From positions 1,550,001 to 1,614,000 of the forward strand of contig NZ_CP107811.1 of the NCBI RefSeq assembly GCF_036346105.1: DNA of 64,000 bases, written 5' to 3'. The notes beneath the pieces were generated by a model. The model ran no database searches. It was not told where the DNA came from and was given only the letters and a program-made list of their open reading frames with translations. The DNA comes from Streptomyces sp. NBC_00539 (lineage in GTDB: Bacteria; Actinomycetota; Actinomycetes; Streptomycetales; Streptomycetaceae). Positions 23,112 through 31,590 of this stretch are shown piece by piece. Position 1 is the stretch's first letter. Each line of letters opens with the position of its first letter. The position numbers and the translations under genes are program-made.

Positions 23112-24710
23112 TTACTTGCCGTCCACGGTGAAGGCGTAGAAGGTGCCGGAGGTCAGGCTGCCCGTGGTGCCGGCGCCCTGGCTGAACCGGGCGTAGCCGT
23201 TGCCCCAGTAGACGGTGCCGTCGACGACGGCCGGGCCCGCGTTGGAGGAGTACGGCGCGTCGAACTCCCACAGGTACTTGCCGGTCGCCGCGTCCAGTGC
23301 GTACATCGCACCGCTGGTGGAGCCGCCGAAGACGACACCGTTCGCGGCGGTCAGGGCGCCCCAGGCGTAGCCGTCGGTCTTGTCGGCGACCTGCCACAGG
23401 ATCCGGCCCGTCTGCGGGTCGAGCGCCGCGAAGGAGCTGCGGGTGGTGGAGGCGCCGCCGGCCAGGGTGTACGGCATGCGGAAGAAGTTGGCCTCGGCGA
23501 GGTAGATCCGGCGCTCGTCGTTGGCGGTGCCCCACTCGATGCCGCCGATGTGGCCGCCGGGGCCGGCCGCCGCGCTCCAGACCACGTCTCCGGTGGTGGC
23601 GTCGAGGAGCCAGTACTCCCCGCTCTTCTCCCCCGCGCCGATCACCTTGCGGGCGTGGCCGTCGGCCGCCTTGATCGTGAACAGGTGGGCGCCGTCGCCG
23701 AAGTCGTAGTCGTTGCCCGGGTTGGGCGGGCAGTTGTTGGGCGGGAAGCCGGGGATGCAGCCGGTGTTCCAGGCGTCGAAGCGGCCGGAGCCGGTGTGCC
23801 ACTTGATGCGGCCGGTGGTCATGTCCAGTGCGAGCACCGAGTCGACGTAGTCGTCGGGCGCCAGGCACTGGCCGGGGGTGCCGCCGGCGCTCTGGCAGTC
23901 GCTGGCCGCCTGGGGCACCGTGTAGTTGTTGCCGGTGGTGAAGTACACCGTGTTGGTCGACGGGTCCAGGGCCGGGGTGCCCCAGACGGCCACGCCGCTG
24001 TATCCGCCGGTCTTGCCGCCGTTGTCGGGGACCGTGTATTGGCGCCACAGCAGGTTCCCGGTGGCGGCGTCGAGGGCGTTGACGCTGCCGCGGAAGGTGC
24101 AGCAGGGGTAGGCGGGATCGAGGGCGCCCTCGGACTCGCGGGAGGAGACGCCCTGGTAGATCACGCCGTTGTGGACGACGGGCGACTGGGTCAGGACCGA
24201 CTTGTACTGCGAGTCGATCTGCTTGCTCCACACCAGGTTTCCGGTGGCCGCGTCGACCGACATGAGGACGGCCTTGTCCCAGTCCGCGATGTACACCCGG
24301 CCGCCGACCACGGTGGGGCTGGTGCGGGAGACCGAGTTGGGGTTACCGGTGTAGTCGGACACCTTGCGCGACCAGACGGGGTTGCCCGTCTTGGCGTCCA
24401 CCTTGTGCAGGTAGCCGCCCCAGTCGGGGAAGTAGACCGCGCCGCCGGTCACCGCGGGGGTGGCGGACACGTCGCCGTGGGTGGTGAACGTCCACTTGGC
24501 CTTGAGCCGGCCGACGTTCCACTTGTTGATGGTGTCTTCCTGCGGGTTGGACCGGCTGTTGCGGATGTCGTGGCCGCCGGTCGGCCATGTCTCCGCGAGG
24601 TACGCGGCGTTGGTGGGCTGCGTGGTGACGAGGGTCGCGGTCATCGCCGCGATGGCGAGCAGGACGAACCTGCGGACCGCTCCCTGCCGTGACCAGGGTC
24701 TTGTGCGCAT
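23112..24710 (-). CDS. Secreted PQQ-like beta-propeller dehydrogenase
   Basis: A 532-aa protein with a Sec-type signal peptide (basic start, hydrophobic core FVLLAIAAMTATLV, likely cleavage after TNAA). The rest is a repeated beta-propeller of quinoprotein type: blades contain the recurrent VxxxDAxTGxxxW pattern (VDAKTGNPVW, VDAATGNLVW, LDAATGNLLW, LDATTGDVVW, LDPQTGRILW, LDAATGKYLW). A vicinal cysteine pair (PCCTFRG) is present, a feature of PQQ alcohol dehydrogenases. It resembles polyvinyl-alcohol-dehydrogenase-like proteins. It should act outside the membrane, possibly oxidising an exported product or a precursor. No PQQ biosynthesis genes are in the window. It follows the adenylation gene at 24847 by 136 bases on the same strand. 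Confidence 0.8.
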   Translation of the reverse strand: MRTRPWSRQGAVRRFVLLAIAAMTATLVTTQPTNAAYLAETWPTGGHDIRNSRSNPQEDTINKWNVGRLKAKWTFTTHGDVSATPAVTGGAVYFPDWGGYLHKVDAKTGNPVWSRKVSDYTGNPNSVSRTSPTVVGGRVYIADWDKAVLMSVDAATGNLVWSKQIDSQYKSVLTQSPVVHNGVIYQGVSSRESEGALDPAYPCCTFRGSVNALDAATGNLLWRQYTVPDNGGKTGGYSGVAVWGTPALDPSTNTVYFTTGNNYTVPQAASDCQSAGGTPGQCLAPDDYVDSVLALDMTTGRIKWHTGSGRFDAWNTGCIPGFPPNNCPPNPGNDYDFGDGAHLFTIKAADGHARKVIGAGEKSGEYWLLDATTGDVVWSAAAGPGGHIGGIEWGTANDERRIYLAEANFFRMPYTLAGGASTTRSSFAALDPQTGRILWQVADKTDGYAWGALTAANGVVFGGSTSGAMYALDAATGKYLWEFDAPYSSNAGPAVVDGTVYWGNGYARFSQGAGTTGSLTSGTFYAFTVDGK

Positions 24711-24727
24711 GGTGACTTCTTCTTCCG

Positions 24728-24810
24728 GGTGGTGACGGGTTCGGTGGTGAGGGTTCGGTGGCGACGGGCGGTGGAGACGGGCTCGGCGGTGACGGGTTCG
24801 GCGGTGGCCG
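24728..24810 (-). repeat. Imperfect tandem repeats, GGTGACGGGTTC-type
   Basis: Imperfect units of about 14-15 bases (GGTGGTGACGGGTTC and variants) are repeated several times between the adenylation gene and the quinoprotein gene. They may be slipped minisatellite sequence or a leader element; no function is assigned. Confidence 0.5.
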
Positions 24811-24846
24811 GCCGTCTCCCGGCCGTGCCCGCGGCCGCGCCCGGGG

Positions 24847-26451
24847 TCAGCCGACCGGTACGGGCTTGCCGTGCAGTGCGGCGGCCCGTGCGGTGAGCTC
24901 CAGCCGGTCGGTCTTCTTGTTGGTGTTGAGGGGGAACTCGGTGAGCCGGTGGTAGTGGCGCGGGATCAGCTGGGCGGGCAGCAGCCCGGCCAGGTCCCGG
25001 TGGAACTCCTGGGGCGAGCGCTCCTCGCCGAGGTAGAAGGTGACGAGTTCGGTGCTGTTGGCGACGGGTACGCCGACCACCACGGCGCCGGACACGGGGG
25101 TGCCGGCGCGCAGCGCGTGCTCCACCTCGGCCAGTTCGACGCGGTAGCCCTGCACCTGCACCTGGGAGTCCGTGCGGCCCAGGTAGACCAGTTCGCCGCC
25201 GGCCAGGCGGCGTACGCGGTCGCCGGTGCGGTACCAGCGGGCACCGTTGCGCTGGAGGTACTTGCCGCGGCCGTCCTCCGGGTCGAGGTACCCGGCGGAC
25301 AACTGGGGTCCCGACAGCCACAGTTCGCCCTCATCGGCGACGGGCTCGCCGTGCTCGTCGAGCAGGAGTTCCGCGTGGCCGTCGTGGAGCAGGCCGAGCG
25401 GGACCACGCCGTTGACGCCGAGCCGGGTGGACTCCTCGGGGTCCCAGCGGTGGCGGTGGGTGGTGATGGTCATCTCGGTGGGCCCGTAGACGTTGACCAC
25501 CGCCGAGCGGGGCGCCGCCTGCTGCCAGGCGTCGGTGTCCTGGAACTGGAGCGCCTCGCCGCCGAAGAACGTCCAGCGCAGGGAGGGCATGCTGCCCGGC
25601 ACCAGGCGTCCGGTGCGCCGGGACAGGGAGATCACGCTGGGGGCGGAGAACCATACGGTGATGCCGTGCTCGGCCACGAAGCCGGGCAGGTCGCGGTAGG
25701 CGTGCGGGGACACCGAGACCAGCGGCGCGCCGGCCGCCCAGGCGCACCACAGGTCGGAGACGGCCGAGTCCCAGTTCAGGTTGGCGGCCTGGGAGAAGAC
25801 GTCGGCCGCGGTGAAGTCGTACCAGGCGTCCATCAGCGCGAAGTAGTGCGCCATGTTGCCGTGGGTCAGCCGGACGCCCTTGGGACGGCCCGTGGACCCC
25901 GAGGTGAACAGGACGTAGGCCACGTCGTGCGCGGCGGCGGACCGGGGAGCCTCCAGCGCCGTGTCCGCGCCGGTGGGCACCGGCCGCAGCCCGAGGTCCG
26001 ACAGCTCCCCGGCCCCGGCCGGGTCCAGGTGGGGCGCGAGGACCGGGAGCCCGGCCAGGCCCGCCAGTTCGGCGGGCAGCCGGCCGGATGCCGCGCCGAG
26101 CAGGGCCGCCCCCTCCGTGTCGACGATCAGGGCGGACACCTCCGCGGCGGCGAGCATGGAGGCGATCTTCCCGGCCGGGAAGTCGGCGAGCAGGGGCACT
26201 GCGGGGAGCCCCGCGTACAGGCTCGCCAGGACGGCCACGTACGAGGTCACGCTGCGGCCGGCGACGATGCCGACGGCCTTCGGCGGACCGCCCGGGGCGG
26301 CGAGCAGGGCGCCCGCCCAGGCCAGGGCCAGCCGGTGGGCCGTCGTGTAGTCGACGGTCTCCTTCCCGACCCGCACCGCGACGCCGTGCGGCGATTTCTC
26401 CAGACCGCGCAGGAAACGAGCGTGCAGCGCGGTCCGCGCCAATGGTTCCAT
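24847..26451 (-). CDS. Stand-alone NRPS-type adenylation enzyme
   Basis: A 534-aa adenylation enzyme with no carrier or condensation domain. Motifs in order: [17 protein letters not shown] (A3), [10 protein letters not shown] (A4 region, with the Asp that binds an alpha-amino group in amino-acid-activating enzymes), NVYGPTEMT (A5), [21 protein letters not shown] (A7), [20 protein letters not shown] (A8), and [13 protein letters not shown] (A10 Lys). It should form an aminoacyl-adenylate and load a discrete ACP, most plausibly the one encoded divergently at 26594. Its partner in substrate choice may be the second adenylation gene at 31591. The start ATG at 26451 has an ideal AAGGAGGAG site. 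Confidence 0.88.
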   Translation of the reverse strand: MEPLARTALHARFLRGLEKSPHGVAVRVGKETVDYTTAHRLALAWAGALLAAPGGPPKAVGIVAGRSVTSYVAVLASLYAGLPAVPLLADFPAGKIASMLAAAEVSALIVDTEGAALLGAASGRLPAELAGLAGLPVLAPHLDPAGAGELSDLGLRPVPTGADTALEAPRSAAAHDVAYVLFTSGSTGRPKGVRLTHGNMAHYFALMDAWYDFTAADVFSQAANLNWDSAVSDLWCAWAAGAPLVSVSPHAYRDLPGFVAEHGITVWFSAPSVISLSRRTGRLVPGSMPSLRWTFFGGEALQFQDTDAWQQAAPRSAVVNVYGPTEMTITTHRHRWDPEESTRLGVNGVVPLGLLHDGHAELLLDEHGEPVADEGELWLSGPQLSAGYLDPEDGRGKYLQRNGARWYRTGDRVRRLAGGELVYLGRTDSQVQVQGYRVELAEVEHALRAGTPVSGAVVVGVPVANSTELVTFYLGEERSPQEFHRDLAGLLPAQLIPRHYHRLTEFPLNTNKKTDRLELTARAAALHGKPVPVG

Positions 26452-26462
26452 TACCGCTCCTC

Positions 26463-26483
26463 CTTGCCGGAATTACCGGCAAG
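26463..26483. promoter_or_regulatory. Inverted repeat CTTGCCGG-N5-CCGGCAAG in the divergent leader
   Basis: Perfect 8-base arms (26463-26470 and 26476-26483) around AATTA, ending 12 bases before the start codon of the adenylation gene. Because it lies just upstream of the ribosome site it could be an operator or a short leader hairpin. Confidence 0.5.
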
Positions 26484-26529
26484 CTCTCGTCGGACAAAAT
26501 CGGGAGAGCGCACCGCGCCATTGTGCACG

Positions 26530-26593
26530 CATTTCCCGGGCACATTTCCCGGGCGCATTGACACGCACCGAAAGCAGCCGCATTATTTCCCGT
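26530..26593 (+). promoter_or_regulatory. Consensus-like promoter with upstream direct repeats; leaderless start
   Basis: TTGACA (26558-26563) is followed after exactly 17 bases by CATTAT (26581-26586). The ATG of the ACP gene follows seven bases later at 26594, so the predicted first transcribed base is at or next to the start codon and no ribosome site is visible. Immediately upstream of the -35 are two copies of CATTTCCCGGGC (26530-26541 and 26543-26554) with a 13-base period. This arrangement suggests a leaderless, regulated promoter. Confidence 0.6.
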
Positions 26594-26863
26594 ATGCCAG
26601 AACTCGCGAATCACACCTGGGACGGCGCTTTCGAGGCCGTCGTACGTCCGTTCCTGCCGTACCTCTCGCCGGGCGAGAAGCTGACCGGCGACGCCCAACT
26701 CCGTGACCTGGGCCTGGACTCCATGGGCACGGTCGAACTGCTCGCCGCACTGGAAAGCGCTTATGACGTCCGTTTCCTGGACGACGCCCTGAAACTGGAG
26801 AATTTCGCCAGTCCGGATGTGCTGTGGCGCACCCTGATGACCGAGACCGAATCCGCCGCGTGA
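26594..26863 (+). CDS. Discrete acyl/aminoacyl carrier protein
   Basis: An 89-aa carrier protein with the attachment serine in [19 protein letters not shown]. It is isolated on the plus strand, divergent from an adenylation gene and convergent with the aminotransferase gene. Its C-terminal half ([25 protein letters not shown]) is the usual helix III/IV end. In macrolactam pathways a small ACP of this kind (VinL type) carries the beta-amino acid starter between adenylation enzymes and the PKS. The ATG at 26594 is chosen; the TTG further upstream (26558) is part of a promoter element. Confidence 0.88.
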   Translation: MPELANHTWDGAFEAVVRPFLPYLSPGEKLTGDAQLRDLGLDSMGTVELLAALESAYDVRFLDDALKLENFASPDVLWRTLMTETESAA

Positions 26864-26939
26864 CATTTTCGATTTCCGCCAGGCCCGGCCCGGATCACCT
26901 CCGAGTCGGGCCCTTCCCTTTGCGCGGGACGCAACGGTT

Positions 26940-28193
26940 TCAGGGGACCAGCCTCATGAAACCGTCCTCGACCCTTTCGAGGAGTGATCTGATGTGTGCC
27001 AGCGCCAGCGGATCGGGCGCGTCGAGCGCGAGCTGCTGCTCTTCGACGGTTTCGCCGTACAGCATGCTGGTGGCGCATTTGAATCGCAGCGCCTCCCCCT
27101 CGTCGCCGAGGAGGTGTCCGGCGAGTACCACGATGCCGAGGTCCAGCATCCGGCGGGCCAGCGTCGGTGAGTCCGTCACCTCGTACTTGCCCAGTTCCGC
27201 GCGGACCGGTTCGAAGTCGGGGTAGACGTAGAACGCCCCGGTGGGCGGCCGGCAGCGGGCTCCTGCCGCGACGGTGATGCGGTGGACCTCGCGGGCGACG
27301 GCCCCGTGCAGCCGGGCGCTGGCGCGCAGCCGCTCGCGGATGTCCTCGGGCTCGTTGAAGGCGTACTCGGCCACCGACTGCATCGGGGCGGCCAGCGTCG
27401 ACCACACCTCGCTCGCCACCGAGACCACGCCGGAGCGGATCCACTCGCCCCACGGTCCCCGGGGGAAGCGGGCCGCGCCGATGCGCCAGCCGCCCAGGGC
27501 CAGGCTCTTGCTGAGCCCGGTGACGACGACCGTGCTGCCGGGCGCCACTTCGGCGGGGCTGAGGAACTCGGTCTCCGGGTCGTGCACGACGTCCCGGTAG
27601 ATCTCGTCCGAGATGATCAGCAGGCCCTCTTCCTCGGCGATCGCGCACAGTTCACGGATCAGCGCGGGCGGGGCGAGGGTCCCGGTCGGGTTGTCCGGCA
27701 GGGTCAGGACGAGGATGCGCGGGTCGCGGCCCAGCACGCGCGCCGCGGTGATGCTCTCGCGCAGCGCGGCCGGGTCGGGCACCCCGCCGCACTCCTCGGG
27801 GATCGCGACGGCGATGGGGTGCTTGCCGGCCAGCCGGGCCTGGGGGGCGTACGTGTTCCAGGCCGGCCGGGGCAGGATCACGTCCCCGGGGACGACGAGG
27901 CCGATGGCCATCAGCAGCGGCTTGCTGCCGGGCGCGACCACGATCTGGTCGGGCCCGGTGGGGATGCCCCGCCGGCCGAAGTAGCCGGCGACGGCGGCCC
28001 GCACCTCGGGTGAACCGGCCACCGGACCGTAGGCGTTGCGGGTCGCGCCCGCCGCGAGGCGTTCCATCAGCGGGGGGAACGGCGGCAGCCGCGACTCGCC
28101 GAAACCGAGGTGGACCAGCGACTCGCCGGCCGCCCGGCGCTGGGCCACGAGCTGGTTCAGCGCCAGGTTCGGCGACATCCTCATGTCGTTCAT
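26940..28193 (-). CDS. PLP aminotransferase, class I/II (fold type I)
   Basis: A 417-aa enzyme with fold-type I aminotransferase features: YGPVAGSPEVRAAVAGYF, PDNPTGTLAPP, IISDEIYRDVV and the PLP-lysine site TGLSKSLALGGWRIGA (K about residue 228), with arginine-binding residues near the C-terminus (RFKCA). It is most like aspartate/aromatic or kynurenine-type transaminases; the substrate cannot be named. The start overlaps the stop of the aminomutase gene by four bases (ATGA), so the two are co-translated and probably act on the same amino-acid precursor. Confidence 0.88.
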   Translation of the reverse strand: MNDMRMSPNLALNQLVAQRRAAGESLVHLGFGESRLPPFPPLMERLAAGATRNAYGPVAGSPEVRAAVAGYFGRRGIPTGPDQIVVAPGSKPLLMAIGLVVPGDVILPRPAWNTYAPQARLAGKHPIAVAIPEECGGVPDPAALRESITAARVLGRDPRILVLTLPDNPTGTLAPPALIRELCAIAEEEGLLIISDEIYRDVVHDPETEFLSPAEVAPGSTVVVTGLSKSLALGGWRIGAARFPRGPWGEWIRSGVVSVASEVWSTLAAPMQSVAEYAFNEPEDIRERLRASARLHGAVAREVHRITVAAGARCRPPTGAFYVYPDFEPVRAELGKYEVTDSPTLARRMLDLGIVVLAGHLLGDEGEALRFKCATSMLYGETVEEQQLALDAPDPLALAHIRSLLERVEDGFMRLVP

Positions 28194-29572
28194 GCGGGGC
28201 TCCCCACCGGGGCGACGGAACGCGTCCCGAAGAGTTCGGGTTCGGCCGTCCAGGCGGGACCGGCGATCGCGCGGGCGATGTCGGCCGGGACGGAGCGGTC
28301 GAGGCGCAGCTCGTCCAGCCAGGCGGCGTCGGGGTCGTAGTGCGCGAGGAACGGCCGCCCGACCAGGGCGGGTTCGCGGGCCTGCACCATGTGCAGCTGG
28401 AGGAAACGGCCCTCGGCCGTCTCGACGACCCCGTCCACGGCCACCTTGCCGGGCGTCGCGGACATCACCGGGCCGCGGACGGTGCGGGCCAGGCCCGGCA
28501 GGGTCCGGTAGGCGTCCCGGAAGATCTCGGCGGCCCGGGCGAGCGGGACGCGGAAGTAGTCGTAGGGCCCGGTGTCCCGCTCGACGAACATGTAGTAGGG
28601 GACCGCGCCGAGGGCGAGTTCGGCGCGCCACATCTCGCTCCAGACGTCCGCGTCGTCGTTGACGCGGGCGATCAGCGGCGCCTGGCAGTAGACGAGCGCG
28701 CCGGTGGACTTGATGCGGGCGACGGCCCGCCGGGCGAGGTCGGTGCTGAGCTCTCGGGGGTGGCTGAAATGCGCCATGACGGCGAGGTTCCGCCCGGAGG
28801 CGGCGACCCGTTCGAACAGGCGCAGCACGTCGTCGGCGTCCGGGTCGGTGACGAAGCGCTGCGGCCAGTAGGCCACCGACTTGGTGCCGATGCGGATGGT
28901 CCGTACGGTGTCGACCGCCAGCAGCGGCTCCAGGTGCGAGCGCAGCCGTTCGGTGGACATCACCATGGGGTCGCCGCCGGTCACCAGGACGTCGCCGGCG
29001 TCGGGGTGGGCGCCCAGGTAGGAGATCAGCCCGCTCGGGTCGGGTGCGGCGAACCGCAGGTCGGCGTCACCGACGAACTGGGCCCAGCGGAAGCAGTAGG
29101 TGCAGTACGAGTGGCAGGTCTGGCCCTGGCTCGGGAAGTAGAGCACCGTCTCGCGGTACTTGTGCTGGAGGCCGGGGATCTCGGCACCGTCCCGGGTGGG
29201 GACGTTCAGCTCCTTCTGCCCGGAGGGGTGCGGGTTGAGGCGGCCGCGGATCTGCTGGACCAGGGTCCGCAGGGCGGCCTTCGAGGCGGGGTCCGCGCTG
29301 AGCAGGGCGAGGTCGCGCTCGTTCTGCTCGGTCAGCATTCCCTTCTGCGGGAAGACCAGTTGGAACATGGGGTCGTCAGGGATCCGGTCCCAGTCGATGA
29401 GCTGCCTCAGTACGTACTCGTTGACCCGGAAGGGCAGCACCATCGACACGAGCCGGACGGTCTCCCGTATGTCGGCGGGCAGGCCGTGACGGTCCGCGAT
29501 CTCGTCGAGCTGCCGCGGCCCGTACGCGCGGAACCGTGCCGTCCCGACAGAATCGGTTGCCAGCAGGGACAT
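28190..29572 (-). CDS. KamA-family radical SAM 2,3-aminomutase, non-lysine substrate likely
   Basis: A 460-aa radical SAM enzyme of the lysine 2,3-aminomutase family. The [4Fe-4S] ligand motif is CHSYCTYC (about 152-159), followed by DVLVTGGDPMVMST, RIGTKSVAYWPQRF and PYYMFVERDTGPYDYFR. The PLP-binding lysine is conserved in TPGKVAV (about 375). Two aspartates of lysine aminomutase that hold the lysine side-chain amine are not conserved: at the first the aligned residue is Arg (VERD), at the second no Asp remains (PVMSATPGK). Glutamate 2,3-aminomutase has Lys and Asn at these sites, so an acidic substrate such as glutamate is plausible. It is upstream of the aminotransferase and has a strong GGAGGA site. 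Confidence 0.86.
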   Translation of the reverse strand: MSLLATDSVGTARFRAYGPRQLDEIADRHGLPADIRETVRLVSMVLPFRVNEYVLRQLIDWDRIPDDPMFQLVFPQKGMLTEQNERDLALLSADPASKAALRTLVQQIRGRLNPHPSGQKELNVPTRDGAEIPGLQHKYRETVLYFPSQGQTCHSYCTYCFRWAQFVGDADLRFAAPDPSGLISYLGAHPDAGDVLVTGGDPMVMSTERLRSHLEPLLAVDTVRTIRIGTKSVAYWPQRFVTDPDADDVLRLFERVAASGRNLAVMAHFSHPRELSTDLARRAVARIKSTGALVYCQAPLIARVNDDADVWSEMWRAELALGAVPYYMFVERDTGPYDYFRVPLARAAEIFRDAYRTLPGLARTVRGPVMSATPGKVAVDGVVETAEGRFLQLHMVQAREPALVGRPFLAHYDPDAAWLDELRLDRSVPADIARAIAGPAWTAEPELFGTRSVAPVGSPA

Positions 29573-29656
29573 GCGGATATTCCTCCAGCCTGGTGCCTGG
29601 CAGTTCGGAGCGTGTGCTCGAACGCGGTTCGATGCTAGGAAGCCGATTCGGCCACG

Positions 29657-29749
29657 GGACCCCCAGCCGGACCCCTAATAGCGGCGCCGGACCAGGGGGT
29701 CCGGGCGGGGTGCGGCGGGGGTCCCTGGTCCGGGGTCCGGCCGGGGTCC
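29657..29749. repeat. Cluster of GGGGTCC/GGACCCC heptamers upstream of the aminomutase
   Basis: Six copies of GGGGTCC or its complement lie between 29657 and 29749 (29657, 29669 as GGACCCC; 29696, 29718, 29732, 29743 as GGGGTCC). Several spacings are 11-12 or 22 bases, near helical repeats. They sit between the MFS terminator and the aminomutase start. A putative -10 (TAGCAT on the minus strand, near 29634-29639) lies downstream. Confidence 0.45.
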
Positions 29750-29780
29750 GGCTCACGGGAACATCGCGGAAGGGGGCGCG

Positions 29781-29821
29781 AAAAAGCCGCCCAGGACCGC
29801 GGGGGCGGGATCCTGGGCGGC
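29781..29821 (-). terminator. Intrinsic terminator of the PKS/MFS operon
   Basis: An 11-base perfect stem (29786-29796 and 29811-29821) is followed on the minus strand by a run of five T (AAAAA at 29781-29785). It lies 22 bases past the MFS stop codon and is the best-formed intrinsic terminator in the window. Confidence 0.85.
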
Positions 29822-29842
29822 TGCTCGGGGCGGGACGCGGGG

Positions 29843-31450
29843 TCAGGCCCTGCCGGTGCCCGCCTGGTGGGCGTCGGCGCTCGCGGAGGCGAGTTCGGCG
29901 GCGCGCGCGTTGTCGTTCTGGACGGCGCGCAGCCCGATCACGGCGAACACCGCCGCGCCGGCCATCACGATCGCCCCTGCGACGGACGCGGCGTGCACCT
30001 CGCTGGTGAACGCGGCGCGGGCCGCGTCGACGAGGTGGGCGGAGGCGTCCCCGGAGAGCTTCCCGGCGGTCGCGAGGGCGCCGCCGATGGTCTCGCGGGC
30101 CGGGTCCAGCGCGTCGGCGGGCACCCCGGCGGGGGCGTCCAGCGCGGGACTGTTGCGGTAGACGGCGGCGCCGATGCTGCCGAGGACGGCCACACCGAGT
30201 GCGCCTCCGAGTTCCTGGCCGGTCTGGAGCAGGGCGGAGGCCGTTCCGGCGCGCTCCGGCGGTACCTGGCCGACGACGAGTTCGGTGACCAGGGTGAGGA
30301 CCGGGGTGAGGCCGACGGCGAGCGCGATGATGCCGATCAGGATGAGGACCAGGCCGTCCTCGGCGGGGACCTGGGTGAGCATGAGCAGGGCGACGGTGGC
30401 GATGGCGAAGCCGGTGCCGATGATGTGGGCGGGCTTGACGGTGCGGACGAGGACGGTGGCGACGGGTACGACGGCGCCGACCGCGAGCGTGCCGGGGATG
30501 GTCCACAGCGCCGACTTGAGGGCGCTCATGCCGAGGACCGACTGCATGTACTGGGTGCTGAACAGCGAGTACCCGACGAGGGTGAAGCAGGCCAGCATGT
30601 TGACGGTCACCGAGGCGCCGAAGGCACGGTTGCGGAACAGCTCGATGTCGACCATCGGGTCGCTGCTGGTGCGCTGGCGGCGCAGGAACACCGGTGCGAG
30701 GGCCAGGCCGACCACGATGGCGGCGATGTAGGGCACGGAGAAGCCGTCGACGGCGATCCGCTTGAAGCCGTAGATGACCGGGAGCACCACGGCCAGCGAC
30801 AGCGCCGCGCTGAGCAGGTCGAACTTGCCGGCCGCGGCGTCACGGAACTCGGGGAGCAGGAACGGCGCCGACACCAGCAGGAGCAGCATCACGGGGACGT
30901 TGATCAGGAAGACGGAACCCCACCAGAAGCCGTTGAGGAGCGCGCCGCTGACCACGGGGCCCAGGGCCGCGCCGGCGGCCATGCCGGTGGACCACACGGC
31001 GACGGCGGTGCGCCGCTGCGTCTGGTCGCGGAACAGGTTGCGGATCAGCGCGAGGGTCGAGGGCATGAGGGTGGCGCCGCCGATGCCCTGGAGGGCGCGC
31101 GCGGAGATCACCATCTCGGGGTTGGAGGCGTAGGCCGCGAGCAGCGAGCCGGCCGCGAACACGACGGCCCCGATGAGCAGGAGACGGCGGCGGCCGATCC
31201 GGTCGCCGAGTGCGCCCATGGTGAGCAGGACGCCCGACAGGACGAAGCCGTAGATGTCGATCATCCACAGCTGTTCGCTGCCGGAGGGGCGCAGGTCCTC
31301 GCTGATGGAGGGGATGGCGAAGTAGAGAACCGTCAGGTCCATGGAAACGAGCAGCACGGGCAGGAGCAGGACGCCGAGGGCGATCCATTCCTTGCGGCCC
31401 GCTTTGGCCTCCGGTCCGGCGTGGTCGTTCTCGCTCAGGGAGCTGGTCAT
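29843..31450 (-). CDS. DHA2-family MFS drug exporter (about 14 TM helices)
   Basis: A 535-aa membrane protein with the 14-helix DHA2 layout. The first helix contains LLPVLLVSMDLTVLYFAIPSI, then QLWMIDIYGFVLSG, and the loop motif GALGDRIGRRRLL. It is close in pattern to SmvA/QacA-type proteins that export drugs with proton antiport. Position immediately downstream of the adenylation gene of the PKS operon and just before its terminator suggests product export or self-resistance. No ribosome site is evident before 31450. Confidence 0.92.
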   Translation of the reverse strand: MTSSLSENDHAGPEAKAGRKEWIALGVLLLPVLLVSMDLTVLYFAIPSISEDLRPSGSEQLWMIDIYGFVLSGVLLTMGALGDRIGRRRLLLIGAVVFAAGSLLAAYASNPEMVISARALQGIGGATLMPSTLALIRNLFRDQTQRRTAVAVWSTGMAAGAALGPVVSGALLNGFWWGSVFLINVPVMLLLLVSAPFLLPEFRDAAAGKFDLLSAALSLAVVLPVIYGFKRIAVDGFSVPYIAAIVVGLALAPVFLRRQRTSSDPMVDIELFRNRAFGASVTVNMLACFTLVGYSLFSTQYMQSVLGMSALKSALWTIPGTLAVGAVVPVATVLVRTVKPAHIIGTGFAIATVALLMLTQVPAEDGLVLILIGIIALAVGLTPVLTLVTELVVGQVPPERAGTASALLQTGQELGGALGVAVLGSIGAAVYRNSPALDAPAGVPADALDPARETIGGALATAGKLSGDASAHLVDAARAAFTSEVHAASVAGAIVMAGAAVFAVIGLRAVQNDNARAAELASASADAHQAGTGRA

Positions 31451-31532
31451 GGGGGCTGTCCAATGCTTTCGTGACGGGGGCGTGTACCAGTGAACGGAGC
31501 GCAGGGCCCGGCGCGCCCGGGCCGGGACGGGA

Positions 31533-31575
31533 ACAGGGGTGAAGACAGGGGTGGGGCCGGGCGCGGAACAGGGGT
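31533..31575. promoter_or_regulatory. Three ACAGGGGT direct repeats upstream of the MFS gene
   Basis: ACAGGGGT occurs at 31533-31540, 31545-31552 and 31568-31575, 12 and 23 bases apart. They lie 83 to 125 bases upstream of the MFS start. A GC hairpin (31505-31511 with 31517-31523) sits between them and the gene. Paired copies of the same AGGGGT core occur near other operon starts in this window. Confidence 0.42.
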
Positions 31576-31590
31576 CGTCGCGGTGGGTTT

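Noticed and set aside
28190-29572. Simple annotation as lysine 2,3-aminomutase
   Set aside because: The two side-chain aspartates that define lysine specificity are not conserved, so only the family and reaction type are assigned.
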